Below are positions 24,501-39,482 of a DNA stretch of 64,000 nt, piece after piece. The notes under the pieces are model-generated. The model had not been told where the DNA came from. It saw nothing but the letters and a program-made list of their open reading frames with translations, and made no database searches. The first letter of the stretch is position 1, and every line of letters starts with the position of its first letter. The position numbers were made by a program, and so were the translations under genes. This DNA is from Apodemus sylvaticus (lineage: Eukaryota; Chordata; Mammalia; Rodentia; Muridae), in contig NC_067490.1 of NCBI RefSeq assembly GCF_947179515.1, positions 31,284,827 to 31,348,826 on the forward strand, given 5' to 3'.

Positions 24501-27500
24501 CCTTATTGCATGCTGGGGAATCCTCTGGGTATATGCCCAGGAATGGTATAGCAGGGTCCTCCGGAAGTGACATGCCCTGTTTTCTGAGGAACCGCCAGAC
24601 TGATTTCCAGAGTGGTTGCAATCCCACCAGCAGTGGAGGAGTGTTCCTCTTTCTCCACATTCTTGCCAGCACCTGCTGTCTCCTGAGTTTTTAATCTTAG
24701 CCCTTCTGACTGCTCTGAGGTGAAATCTGAGGGTTGTTTTGATTTGCATTTCCCTAATGACTAATCATGTTGAACATTTCTTAAGGTGCTTCTCAGCCAT
24801 CTGAAGTTCTTCAGGTGAAAATTTTTTGTTTAGCTCTGCACCCCATTTTTTAATAGGGTTATTTGGTTCTCTGAAAGTAATTTTTTGTGGTTATTGAAAA
24901 ATTACACGAAGGTCATGTGACCAAGTACATTTTTAATGTAAGAATTCCAGCCATCTCCCTAAATTAAACATTTTGATGGTTATTTCTCCAATATTGGCAC
25001 ATACAGGAGCATCCTTTTAGGTATTTCATGTTACTTAATGAGTTTGGAAGCACATAGGGAGATTTTCATTGTTGACGAGTTTTCATTTCTTGAAGCTTTT
25101 TATTTCCCCAGACTTTATGTGAATGTTTCTTGAAACATTATAGGGAGGTCTGGATGGTGTCTGTATCCTGTATCTGCTTCTGTTTGCATCCTAAGAGCTC
25201 CAGTAGCTGCTGCTGTGTTTCAGTTCATTTAACCCTCCAGGCTAATGATCATAGACTACATAGACTTTTAAAAAAGATCTTTGCTCTTCTCTTCTCTTCT
25301 GACTATTTTCATAGAAGTTTTTACCGAAGAATTCATAGTTCTGTTTTTTTAAAAAAATCCTGTTAAAAGCATCTATGTGCAAATGGAAATTTCAGATATT
25401 CTATGGATTTAATAAACCTCACATTTTACTTTTTATACTTCTTCATTTAACTACTAAATTGTCTATCTTTCTCTTTTTCTTTTGAAGTAGGCTTGAACTA
25501 AATCTGCCTGTCTCCACTAGGACAGCTGGAATTAAAGGCACACTACACCACATCCAGCTAAATTACCAGATTGTAAATTTTAAAGGAATGGAAGCATCAA
25601 GATGAACATGTGGACATAGCTAACTACAAAGAGTGCCGAGAGCATAGTTTAGCTACTATCCAACTTCTGAGGAAAGGAAGGACAGCTTTGGTTTCTTTAA
25701 GACACGGTCTCGCTCTGTAGCATTTGCTGTCCTAGAACTTGCTTTGCAGGTCAGGCTAGCATTGAATTTTCAAAGACATCCCTCTCTCTGCTTCCTGGGT
25801 CCTGGGATTAGAGGGCTGTGTCACTGTGCCTGGCCAGAACATCTTTTGATGGACAGAACTTAATGTTTACCAGAACATTTTCCTCCCTTCTTCCTTGTGA
25901 CCAGGCATTCCTCTGTGGGTTGGGCTGCCTTTGAACTCACCATAGTGCCCAGGGTGGTTTCAAGGGACCCATCTCCCTTACAACCTCAGAGGCACTGTAA
26001 GCACATGTTACATAAAAACACATACAGACAAAATACCCATACACATAAAATTCTAAGGTGAAGTAATTCTTAAAATTGTAGGTTTTCTTCTTTCGAGACA
26101 GTTTTTAGACTTATAGAGCTGAGGGGATGTAGAAAAACTTTTTTTAGTTTTTAGTCTTACTTCAAGAATCTGTTTTCTGCCACCCCTTGTAATTGTTTCT
26201 GTGGCTTTTCTTGCAAAGTACCCTCTGACTGCCTATCTCCTACTTAGAGCCCAAGAAAACATAGAATGTCTCAGGGTTATGGGCGCCTATAGACATGAAG
26301 AAAGGAAGGGAGGGAGGGAGGGAGGGAGGAAGGGAGAAAGGTGGAGAAGTGAGGGAGAAATGAGATGACAGCAGGAGTGAACACCTGTGTCATAGTGTGT
26401 GTGGCTTCCGGAGGTGTGATGTGAACATTTGCTTGTGTTGCTGGTAACAGAATGCTTGTCACAGGAAAAGCTTGGCTTAGAGCTATGTTGATTTTACCAC
26501 ATTGCTTCATATTCCCAGATTCAAAAACTGTAAGAAATCATATGCTTTTTGAATTCCTTTTTTAAATTTTCTGTTTTTTTTTTTTTTTTTTTTTTTTTTG
26601 CAACAGCATTTTCTGTGTGACCCTGGCATTTCTCTAGCCTGTTGTGCCATTTTTATGAAACAGAAACTTAGATTTTCCTTGTTACCATTACGTTCTTAAA
26701 AAATTTTTCTTTTTTTCACAGAAGAAAGTGTACCTGAGTGTCTTGAGTTCATTGACTAAGTCTACCTTGAATTTAAAGGTATAAGGAAATGATGCATTCC
26801 CTGAAGAACATTATGATGGTGGTGGTCGAGTCGATGATCAACAAGTTTGAGGACGATGAGACACGGAGTCAGGACAGGCAGAGGAAAGTGCAGAAGGAGC
26901 AGAGCGGAAGCTGCTGCACGGACAACTGCTCAGACAGCGACTCCTCCTTCAATCAGGTGAGCTGTCCCCTTGTACAAGCTGGGCTGCACAATCAGAGCAT
27001 CCTGGGCCGTGAGTGCAGAGACAGTGATCTGAGCCTAAGTAAGCACGCAGAGTTGCTGCTTCTGCTCTTGACTATGTGTGCGGTATGACTAACTATTCAA
27101 GTCCCTGCTTGATGGAATGCCTTCTGCCCCTGCTTGATGGAATCCATGATGGACTGGACCCCATCCATCTTGTAAGTTCAAGATCTTTCTTCTCTGGGTT
27201 TCTTTATAACAGGACACCAACAGAAACTGGGAAAGAGTTCTCGCATTATTACTAACTGGGACCTTTGCAGAAATACTTGTCATTTGATTGATTGATACTA
27301 GACTAGTCCTAACAGAAGACAAGGGTAAGCAGCTGGACATGTGCCAGGTGCCCCTGAGAAGCTTCCAGGACAAACTCTGTCAGTCTGTTCGCCCTGCATA
27401 ATTTGTCAACAAATGTGAGAAGGTTCCTGCTGCTTAGCACTGGATACAGATCACTTACTTTCCTTAGTGTCTCAGGGCCTGGACTTAATCTCTTACACCA

Positions 27501-30500
27501 CAGATAAAGAAGGGCATGCTTAGAAAGTGGACCTAAGCATGTTGCCAAGATAGATTGGAGGAGTTTGGATCAAACATGAAGAGTATGTGCACAGTGCCAC
27601 AGTTGAGTCTGCACTGCTGCACGGTGGTGACTTGGAAGTGCTCGGAGCTGTGCTTAGGTGCCGCTGCTGCATCATTGGTCAGGAGAGACCCTGTCGAGCT
27701 GTGAACTCTACAAGTCAGGCTGACACAGTGTGACAGAGGATGTGAGAGAGACTGGGAGTTTTCCATGTTATAGCCCATAATAATCTCCTGTTGGTGGGCG
27801 TTTGGGAAGAAGATAACCTTGGTGTATTCATGGACTTGGCTTAATTGCTTAACTGAGCCTCTTTGGAAATTAAAAGACAGACTTTCATCTTAGGACTCAG
27901 GAGCTCACCATTAAATGATATTACTTATTTAATGAGTCCCTTTCATACACTGAAACACAAGAGAAGAGAAAAAGAAACAATGTTAATATGCCCTGGTCCT
28001 TATGAAAGTTTTCAGATCTACCTAAGTAAGCTTATTTGAGTAGCTAGGACTTCATCATTTGCTAATTCCAAAATGCTAAGTTAGTTCTAGTGATTCGAAT
28101 AATAGATCTTTCAGGTTTTGAGTGAATGATGTCATAATTCCCTATACTTTTGTTTTTAAGTTTTGTTTTGCTGGTATTCAGATGAACCCATACCTTCAGA
28201 TCTGTGGCTTTGGTATGCACACAGGCAGTATTTGAATCTTCTAGCAGCTACTGCATGAATGTGACTGTTTCAGGAGAGTTTTAATGGGTTGAAAGTGATC
28301 AAGGTCAGGGTGAATTACTCTATAAAGGTTCTGACCCCAATCATCCCTAAGCATCAGCAGCTGTGTTTTCTTTCATGACTGTGAGGTTGATAATGAGTGG
28401 GAGAACCACAGTGCAGCTCCCTGCTCTAGTCAACCCAGTGTGTATATGCCAGGAACTTTCTGTAGACACACCAATCAGCCACAGGAATAGGCCAAGAGAA
28501 TGACGATCTTTGCTCCTGATACTTGCTGAACTGAGAAGTATCTCTGTCTCGGAACAAAGGCCAGAGACTCATCACTTGACCATCAACCTCTGTCTGTGAG
28601 AAGCTATTTACTAGTCTAAAGCCATCTGTTTTCCCATATAAGCCACCTTGGATCAGCCCCAAGAAAGTCTTTTAGGAGTAGCTTGTCTTGTACCTTGGCA
28701 TCAGCCAGCTTACTGTTAGTTTAATAGAGCTGTTACGATTACCACTCATTGCTTGCTTTTGGATACTGGATCCTTAACTATGACAGTAAGAAGACAGACT
28801 CTGCCTTGTAAGAACTCCATTAACCGCTACGAGTCTCATCGATCCCTTTAGAATCGGTACTTGCCCTGGCCTGAAATCAATGTATCTGGATTTTTCTTCT
28901 CTATTATCAAAACCTACAGTTAACATCCAGAGGAATGGGTTTCACTGACATTGCACGCGCATGTGGACCTGTTCTCATTCCCCGCTCCGTCCGTCCACTC
29001 CCTCAGCATCCTCAGTGCCCTTTGCTCGCTAGTCCCCTCCCTTCTCCCAAGCAGCTTCAAGTCTACTCTCAAAACCTTCTCACACACAGAGTTACATCTA
29101 GATTTTGCAAGCGAAAGCAAGTGTGGCATTTGTCATTCTGAGTGTGGCTTATCTCTCTTAGCACAGTGACCGCAGCTCTATGCATTTTCCTTTAGTGTCT
29201 GTTTATTTTTTCTTTTTGGCTGCCTAAATTTCCACGGTGTCTCTGTACTACTTTATTTTATCCATTCATCATTTGATAGACATCCAAGGTGATTCCCTTT
29301 CTCAGTTATTAAAATAGAGCAAAAGTAAACGTGCAGGCACAAGTTTGTGGTGTGTTGACTTACAGCTCCTGACAATATAACACACCTAAAGCTGGAGCAT
29401 ATTAGAGTTTCATGTTCAGGTTTTTGAGGAATTTCTGTATTGATTTACATTTCTACCAGTTGTGTAAAGGATCTCTTTCCCCATAACCCCACCAGTCTTT
29501 GTTGTCTTGACGATAGCCATTCTGACTGGGATTAACCAGACTGGTTTAAAGCTTTTTTAAATTGCATATCCCTGACAGTTCAAAGATATTGCAGTGTTCA
29601 AAGATGTTGAGCATTGTTTCACATGTATATTTGTCATGTGTATGTCTTTTATTGAGAACTATCTACTTGGATTGTTAACTCACTTATTGATTGGGTGACT
29701 TTTTTATGTGTTTAAATTAATTTTAGACATCAGTCCTCTGTTTAATGTACAAATGGCAAAAAATGGCTTCACATTCTGTAGATTGCCCATACATTCTGGT
29801 GATTGTGATTTAATTTTCATGTTGTATTTTTATGAGTGGAATAATCATTTCATTATTATTTGAAATATTTTAAGTTGATCATATCTGTATTTTAATCTAT
29901 TCCTGAAAAATTGGAGACTATTATTAATATATTTAGACTTATAGATACTGAAAAATAAGGAAGGGATAATAGGTTTTATTAAAATTTTGAGCAGAGCAAT
30001 GGAAGAGTTTGGCGTTGAGCCATTTTCTACTGAAAAATTGGAATATTCCCTCTAATATACATTAAGATTTCACAATACATGTCCTTTCTTTTCTGCCATC
30101 TTCTCCTCCCATTCTATATGGCAAAGCAGTTATATTGCTTTGTAATGGGCCTGCTGTTTCTGTAAAGGAAACCTACCCCAGGAGGTATAGTTTTTATGAA
30201 GAAGGTATATATAATAGGGACTGCCACCTGTTGCCCTTACATTATCACATGTTTAAGGCATTAGCTTCTTCTTAGCTTTATAAGAAAGTTCACTTTGTGA
30301 TGAGCCATCCTTTGGTTCTTGTGATGGGCAGAGTATGTGCCCTCCCTAAGATGTCCATGTGGTACTGTTTGGAACCTGTGAGCATGGGACCTGGGGCAGC
30401 TAGGACTTTACTGATATTATTCAGTAAGTGGTGTGCAGGCTGCCAGGGCTGTGGGCTTGAAGATGGAGGAGAAGGCCAGGAAGTGCTCTAGAAGCTAAAA

Positions 30501-33500
30501 AAGGCAAGGAGTGGTTTCCCTTTTCTGGGAATAGCACAAGCCCCATTTATTGGTAGGATCTGAGTTCTTCTTGTTGGAATTTTGTTGCGTACTTTCTTCC
30601 TATCCTAGGTGTATAGCCTTTCTCATGCTTTTCAGAATGTAGGGTTTCAACTCTTCTAATGGACTATTGTTATTATTTTCCACACCTCTTTGAACTTTAA
30701 TGTCTCCAGCTTAACCCATTTTCTGGCCTCTTCTGAAATCCCCCTGACTCTGTGGTGCTCTGTGTAGCACATTCTCCACATGTTAGACTCCTTCATTTTC
30801 CACTGCTCCAGCTAATGTTTTCTATTGTTTTCTTTTCTCCAGATTTTTTTGAAAAAGCAGAAAAGCAGGAGCCTTATGTCTTAAAAATATAGAGATGAAA
30901 GGGGAAGATTGGTGAGACTTTTAAACATGAGAGTAATAGTATCATCTAGTCTCATTAAGATGGATAGTTTGGGGGAAAACCTGGGTAACCAAAGCTGGAG
31001 CTTGTGTTTGCCTATTTCTTGATTTGCTGTTATTCCTTTGGGGAGATAGTTTGACACTAGAAAACAAAAGTACTATGATTAATTATGTTAATATACTTCA
31101 GTGCTTCTTCATTACTTAATAGATGTTATCATTTTTAAATGTAGCACTTTTTTTTTTTTTATTGATCATTCCATTCGGTTGCATCTCAAATGATATCTTA
31201 CTTCCCGGTTACTTCTTCCACCAACCCCCCATCCCACATCCTCCCTCCCCCTCCCCTTTGCCTGTTTGAGGGTGCTCCCCCACCCACCCACACTTACCTA
31301 CTCTACCGTTCAGGCATCCACCAATGCTGGAGCATCAAACCCTCTCAGGACCAAGGCCCTCCCCTCCTATTGTGGTCAGGCAAGACCATCCTCTGCTACA
31401 TATGTATCTGGAGCCATGGATCCCTCCAGATACACTTTGTGGTTGGTGGTCTAGACTCTAGAGAAAGGCATGGTCAAGGCCAGCCTATGTTGTTCTTCCA
31501 GTGGGGTTGCAATCCCTTTCCACTCCTCAAGTCCTTCCACCAGATCCCCAACCAGGTTCCCTGAGCTAAGTATGAAGGTTGTCTCTAAGCATTCACCTCT
31601 GTATTGGTCAGTTGCTGGCCAGACCTCCCAAGGAACCACTATACTAGTTTCCTGCCAACAAGCACCTCAACCACAGTAACAGTGTTGGGTTTGGTGTCTG
31701 GAGACTTGATGGATTCCCAGGTAGGGCAATCCCCTGTTGGCCCTTGCTTCAGTCTCTGTCCCAGTTTTGTCCCTGTTCTCCTATGGATGTTCTTTTGTGT
31801 CTGGGTTACTTCACTCAGCGATATTTTCTAGTTCTATCCATCTGCCTGCGAGTTTCATGAAATCATATTTTTAATCACTGCTTAGTACTCCATTGTATGA
31901 ACCACATTTTCTGTATCCATTCTTCCGTTAACGGATATCTGGGTTGTTTCCAGCTTCTGGCTATTATAAGGCTGCTATGAACATAGTGGAGCATGTATCC
32001 CTGTTATATGTTGTAGCATCTTTTGGGTATATGGTCAGGAATGGAATTGCTGGGTCCTCAGGTAGAACTATTTTCAATTTTCTCAGGAGCTGCTAGACTG
32101 ATTTACAAAGTGCTTTTACCAACTTGCAGTCCCACCAGCAGTGGAGGAGTGTTCCTCTTTCTCCATATCCTCTCTAACATTTGCGGCCACCCGAGTTTTT
32201 GCACTTAGCCATTTTGATTGGTGTAAGGTGGAATCTCAGGGACATTTTGATTTGCATTTTTCTGATGATTAAGGATGATGAACATTTCTTAAAGTGCTTC
32301 TCAGCCATTTGAGATTCTTTGGTTGAGAATTCTCTATTTAGCTCTTGACTCCATTGTTTTAATAGTATTATTTGGTTTTCTGGAGTCTACCTTCGTGAGT
32401 TCTTTGTATATTTTGGATATTAGCTCTCTATCAGATGCAGGGTTGGTAAATATCTTTTCCCAATCTTTTGGTTGCCATTTTGTCCTATTGACAGTGTCCT
32501 TTGCTTTACAGAAGCTTTTCAGTGTTATGAGATCCCATTTGTCGATTTTTGATCTTAAAGCATAAGTCATTAGTATTTTCTGTTCAGGAAAATTTCTCTG
32601 TACCCCAGTATTTGAGGCTCTTCCCACTTTCTCTTCTGTTAGATTCAACATATCTGGTTTTATGTGAAGGTCCTTGATCTACTTGGACTTGAGCTTTGTA
32701 CAAGGAGATAAGAATGGATTAATTTGCATTCTTCTGCATGCAGCCCACCAGTTGAACCACTATCATTTCTTGAAAATGTTGTCTTTTTTTCTATTGGATG
32801 GTTTTAGCTCCTTTGTTAAAGATCAAGTGACCATAGGTATGTGGGTTCATTTTTGGGTCTTCAGTTCTATTCCATTGATCTACTTGCCTGTCACTGTACC
32901 AATACCATGAAGTTTTCATCACTATTTCTCTGTAGTATTGCTTAAGGTCACAGATGGTGATTCCCCCAGAAGCTCATTTATTGTTGAGAACAGTTTTTGA
33001 TATTGTAGGTTTTTGTTATTCCAAGTGAATTTTAGAATTGATCTTTCTAACTCTATGAAGAATTGACTTGTAATATTGATGGGGATTACATTGAATCTGT
33101 AGATTGCTTTTGGTATGATAGCCATTTTTACTATATTAATCCTGCCAGTTCATGAGCAGAGATCTTTTCATTTTCTGAGGTCTTCTTCGATTTCTTTCGT
33201 AAGGGGTTTGAAGTTCTTGTTTTACAGATCATTCACTTGCTTGGTTAGAGTCAGACCAAGGTATGTTATATTATTTGTGACTATTGTGAATGGTGTTGTT
33301 TTGCTAATTTCTTTTTTAGCTCTTTTATCCTTTGAGTAGAGGAAGGTTACTGATATTTTAGAGTTAATTTTATATCCAGCCACTTTGCTGAAGTTATCAG
33401 CTTGAGTTCTCTAGTAGAATTTTTGGGGTTGGTAATATATAGTATATCATCTGCAGATAGTGATATCTTGACTTCCTCCCTCCCAATTTGTATCATTTTG

Positions 33501-36500
33501 ATCTCTTTTTGTTCTCTAATTGCTTTGACTATAACTTTAAGTACTATATTGAATAGGTAGGGAAAAAGTAGGCAGCCTTGTCTTGCCTCTAATTTTAATG
33601 GGATTGCTTTGAGTTTCTCTTGATTTAATTTGTTGTTGGCTATTGGTTTGCTGTATACTTCTTTTATTATATTTAGTTATGCACTTTGAATTTCTGATCT
33701 TTCCAATATTTTTAATATGAATGGGTGTTGTATTTTATCAAAGGCCTTTTCAGTATCTAATAAGATGATTATGTTTTTTTCTTTGAGTTTGTTTATATAG
33801 TGGATTATCATATGATGGATTTTCATATATTGAACCACCCCTGCATTCCTGGGATGAAGCCTACTTGATTATGGTGGATGATCATTTTAATTTGGATTTG
33901 GTTTGCAAGAATTTTATTGAGTATTTTTACATTGATATTCATAAGGGAAATTTGTCTATAGTTCTCTTTCTTTGTTGGGTCTTTGTGTGGTTTAGGTATG
34001 AGCATAATCATGGTTTCTTTTTTTTTTTATTCGATATATTTTTTATTTACATTTCAAATGATTTCCCCTTTTCTAGACCCCCCACTCCCTGAAAGTCCCA
34101 TCAGCCCCCTTCCCTCCCCCTGTTTTCCCACCCAACCCTTCCCACTTCCCTGTTCTGGTTTTGCCCTATACTGTTTCATTGAGTCTTTCTAGAACAAGGG
34201 TTTCATAGAGTGAATTAGGTAGTGCTCTTTCTGTTTCTATTTTGTGGAATAGTTTGAAGAGTGTTGGTATTAGGTTTCTTTGAAGGTCTGATAGAATTCT
34301 GCACTAAACCCATTTGGTCCTGGGCTTTTTTTGGGTGGGAGACTTTTAATCATTGCTTCTATTTCTTTAGGGGTTATGGCACTGTTTAAATGGTTTATCT
34401 GATCCTGATTTAAGTTTGCTATCTGGTATCTGTCTAGAAAATTGTCTATTTCATCCAGATTCTCCAGTTCTATTGAGTATAGTCTTTTGTAGTAGGATAT
34501 GATAATTTTTTGAATTTCCATAGTTTCTGTTGTTATATCTTCCTTTTCATTTTTGATTTTGTTAATTTGGGTAATGTCACTGTGCCCACTGGTTAGTCTG
34601 GCTAAGGGTTTATCTATCTTGTTGATTTTCTCAAAGAACCAGCTTCTGTTTTTTTTTGTTGATTCTTTATATAGTTCTTTTTGTTTCTACTTGGTTGATT
34701 TCAGCCCTGAGTTTGATTATTTCCTGCCATCTTGTGTGTATTTGCTCCTTTTTGTTATAGAGCTTTCCGGTGAGCTGTTCGGTGCTAGCAGCTTTCCGGT
34801 GAGCTGTTAAGCTGCTAGCATGTGCTCCCTCTAGTTTCTTTATGGAGGCACTCAAGGCTATGAGTTTTCCTCTTAGCACTGCTGTTATTGTGTCTCATAA
34901 GTTTTGCTATGTTGTGCCTTTATTTTCATTAAATTCTAGAAAGCCTTTAATTTCTTTATTTCTTACCTGACCAAGTTATCATTGAGTAGATGGTTGTTCA
35001 CCTTTTTATGTGTATGTGGGATTTCTGTTGTTTTTGTTGCTATTGAAGACAGGCCTTATTGCCTAGTAGTCTGATATGATACATGGGATTATTTCAATGT
35101 TCTTGTACATGTTGAGGGTTTTTGTGTGTGTGTGTGTGTGTGTGTGTGAGTATATGTCCAAATAATCCATGAACTTTGGCCTTGGTTCTCAACCTCTTAT
35201 ATGCCTCAGATTTCTTTTTGAATTTTTATTAAAAAAGATAAATTTATTTTGTGTGATTTTGTATTTTAACAGTATCCTAGTTTTGGTTTCTTTTGCTGTG
35301 AAAAAACTCCATGACCAAAAGCAACTTGGGCAGGAGATAGTTTATTTCAGCTTACAACTCTCAAGTTATGTTTAATCAGTGAGGGAAGAAGTCATGTCTG
35401 GAACCTGGAGGTAGGCACAGAAACTGAAGCCACGGGACAATGCAGTTTGCTGGCTTGCTCAACCTGTTTCATATTTAACCCAGGCTACCTGTCCAGAGGT
35501 GCCAATGCCCACAATGGGCTGGGCATTTTTATATCAACCACCAATAAGGAAAATGTCCTATATATTTGCCTACAGGCACTTAGAAGAAGTTGGTGGTTTC
35601 CTTGGAGGGCTGGGTTCTCTCATAACAATGATCAATCATGAAAATATTTCACAGACATATCCACAGATCAGTCTGACGGAGGCAATTCTTCAAGTGAGGT
35701 TCACTTTTCTCAGAGGACTCCAGGTTGTGTCAGTGTGACAGTAAAAATAATTAGGACAAAGATGAAGCATTATTTAAGGTAGCAATGCAAGGGTATGTAA
35801 GAACAACAGGTGGCAGTTACTATAAACTTCTGTAAATACATAAATTCAAAATCAGTTTTGTCCATCTTTTGTTCTTGCTTTTCTCCTTTATATTAGGCTT
35901 AGAAGTGATTTCTTTAGTTTCTGCTTTAACACATGCAATTATGGCTTAATTCTTTCTGGAAGCTTCTTATGTTGTCATGGTCACATCTGTTACCTACAAC
36001 AGATCCAAGTGGTGCTTCCCAGATTAAGCCACAGTTACTGCTTAACACCCTCATGGGCTTTTCCATCCAGGCAGTATTTAGAACCACTGAAAAGCCAGCA
36101 AATATGTACTAACATCAACACTTTACATGCTCTAGTTAAGTATATTCTAATTAGATGCTGTAACTATTTATATTTATCCAATAATAAGCAACAACACAAA
36201 AACAGTTCTTAATATAATGTAGGTCAGCTTTAAGTCAGATTAGACTAGTGGTATATATGAGCCTCTCTTGGTATTTTATCTGAAAGATTTATAGAAGGTT
36301 TGGGGGGAGTCGTTTGGAATGGTTGATGAAAACCAGATTGTAAAGTGAAGGCAAAGGTTATGCTTTAATCATTATTTATAGATCCCAGCTATAAAACCGG
36401 AATGCTGAGTAAATATTGGCGACAAATTACACTCTGTGGCTAAGTTGTGTTATATGTGTGCAGCAAAGGGAAATCGTTTCAAGGTTTTATAGAATAGTGC

Positions 36501-39450
36501 TTTCAGGAAGACTTCCACTGTGTTGTAGGTGTCAGAGCATGGTGGGGCACAGTTGTCAGGAGACAAGTTGGAAGGCTGTCGCTGTCATTAAAAGAAACAA
36601 TGAGAATTTGGACTGAGGAGGCTTGGTAGTAGTAAATAGAGAAGGATTCATCAACTTCATTGGTGGAGTCTAATAGTTGGCGCAAACAGTATCAGAACAA
36701 AAGTTGTAGCTGTGGTTTATTAGCTCTGATAGCAGTACCTTGAATTTGGTAGATTCTCAGATGTAGAGACTCAGATGTGGAGACATGGTTAAGTTAGTTT
36801 TTTTCAAAATCAGATGCTACTAAGATGACAAGTAGCGAAAAAATGCCACATTCTCCCGATAGAAAGGTGTTGGAACTAACACAGTATGAATCATCTGTGA
36901 AGTTTAATTGTAGACAAGTAAGTGACAGTTGAGGTAGCTAATGCTTTTAATGTGAGTAGAGGCATAATTGTTAGAGGAGATATTAGGGGCTTTGATGTCT
37001 TATTTTTATTGTCACCTTTTAATTAATGAATTTATTAAGTTAATTAACTAACTTAGTTTCTAGTAAGGATTTTGTAGTGTAGCTGACCTTGAACTCCCAA
37101 ACCTGCTGCATGGGTCCAGCATTCCTGACTTTATATATGTATGCCACCTTGCCCATTAGGTTCTTTGGGTTGGGTAAATCTCAAAGCAGAAAGGAAAATT
37201 AATTAGCTAAAATGAATGATCACAGGATGCTAAAGGCAATGAGGCTGAACCGTAGGTGGTAGCACATGCCTGTGGTCCCAGTAGTTTGTAAGTGGATTCA
37301 GGAGGATAAGGAATTCCAGCTTTGGCTAGACAGGGAGTTTATCAAGTGCTGCCTGGCCATGGAATGTCTTCTGAAGAAACAGAGATGAAAGATTTTTAAT
37401 TGTGGTGTCTTAGTTGCGTATTGTTGTAATGAGACACGATGATGAAGGTAATTTATAAAAGAAATTGTTTAATTTGGTGATCATGGTTCCAACAGGTTAG
37501 GACCTATGGCCACCATGGCAGGGATAATGGTAGCTGACAGGTAGTCAAGTCTCTGGAGCAGTAGCTGAGAGCTCATGTTTTGATCCATAAACAGGGCTGT
37601 GTGTGGACTTATCAAACCTCAAAGCCCACCCCCAGTGACACACCTCCTCTAACAAGGTCACACCCACTAACCCTTCCCAAATAGTTTCAACTGGGGATCA
37701 AGCATTCATATATATGAGCCTATGGAGGCCATTTCCCCATGCAAACCAGCATGAGAGATGGATGAGAGAGTAGTAGTGACAAAGGAGAAAGTTGAGGAAC
37801 TACAGTGTTGGTGAGCCATGAGAGTTCCATAAACTATACGGTTAGCGATTTCAGTGTCTGGGAGGGATGTTAGAAATAAAGAGACTAGAACATGAAGTCT
37901 TGTTGCAGCAGCCACTTAAAAGAGATGAGTTCTGTTAAGAACTAAGGATTATCTTTTTAATTGACTGTTACTTAGCATAATGCTGCTTGTCTCAGCAAGT
38001 GTAACAGAACGTTCAAGTAATTGCTCGCTCACCATTTGTCACCGCTGTTCTGGAACCTGTAACTGTATTGTAGATAAGAATGGATTCATGCGGGTATCAG
38101 TGAATTATGTTTTCAGGTTTTTTCTTAAATAGGCTGTTGTAGGTGAAAAGCAGTTACTTCATATTTTATTATACAGTTAACAGAAAAATATAAGATTTAT
38201 CTGAAACATTTTCAAAGTTTAATAATGATAAAGCAAAGTGCTCGATTAGCTCATGGATACTGTGATGCTGTGAGGTGATACCAGGACTGAGGAAGAGAGC
38301 TGGGAGTCAAGGCTGAGGCAGCGAGAAGGAGGAGCCAGGGCGTAGAACTCCAAATACAACCCCTGTCCTGCATCCATGACATGGTTTGTCCTTGTTTGCT
38401 TTCTTGACCAAAAACAATTTGGGGAGAAAAATGTCTATTTGCTTAACACGCCTCAATCATAGTTCATCATTCTGGAAAGTCAGGATAGAAACCCAAGCAG
38501 CAACAGAATCAGGAACCATGGAGAAAAGCTGCTTCCTGTCTGCATGTTTGCTTTGCTGAGACTGCCCATATCAAGTATTGATCAAAAAAATGCACCATAG
38601 CTGTGCCCATTGGCCATTTTGATGGAGGAATTCTGTAACTGAGGTCTCCTCCTCCCAGGATAGGAAACTAGCTTTTCTCTGCTTGTGTCATGTTGATAAA
38701 ACCTAACAAGCATGCTCTTTTGATTTTTTTAAATCTTTCTAATGAGCTTGTAGGTAAGACATTTGTAGACTGATAACAATCTGTAAAAATCATATGGTAG
38801 AAATGGCAGCATAAATCAATTACAAGAGAGATGGAAGAGCATGGCAGAAGAAGCATCATCTGTTAATTGAATGAGTATGTATAATGAGTAATATAAGCAT
38901 ATGCTTTAGTGCATATATTTTCATATCCATATATATGTGCATGTGTATGTTGTGCACATTCAAATGTATACTTATAAAGGTGTTTGTATGTGTCATCTGT
39001 ATGACTTCTACAAGTTATTTATCTTTAAGTATTTTTTCACTAAGCAAGATAGTTGCTTTCCTGTATACCTGTGTATATTCCATTATTATCTTTCATAATC
39101 TTAGTTACTTAATTGTAATAAAATTGAAATTCTAAGTTTGGGCTCTGTTTTCATGTCTTTTAAAAACAGTAGTGCCTAAATAGTAACTCATAACCATCTG
39201 TAACTCCAATTTCAGGGAATCTGATGCATCTTCTGATCTATTCAGGCACTGTGTCACCCAGACATAGGCAAGATACTTATACATATGAAATAAAACAATT
39301 AATTTTAAAATTAAATTAAATAATATGTATAGCCTTTTCTACAGCTAAATTATACAGTTTTAAAATGAGCAAGATGGGACATCTTAAAGTCTTTTCTAGT
39401 AATTTATAAAGATTTATTTTATGTGTATATATGTTTGTTTGTATGAGTAT

Positions 39451-39482
<32 letters not shown>

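Larger units (their letters stand above)
16280..26778 (+). other. Tbc1d32: Intron 2 (10.5 kb)
   Basis: Mostly old L1 pieces on the - strand (16590-17320, 18950-20280, 20860-21470, 23965-24870), an LTR-like block (17570-18030), another LTR-like insertion (20280-20740), a B2 (21638-21815) and B1 fragments (25480-25560, 25688-25838). From 21,830 to 23,960 I see no recognisable element. A (GGGA)n tract lies at 26304-26333 and a 26-T tract at 26574-26599. Confidence 0.8.

Noticed and set aside
27101..27150. Short repeated phrase CCCTGCTTGATGGAAT
   Set aside because: Two copies about 27 bp apart in unremarkable intron DNA. Too short and isolated to support a mechanism.
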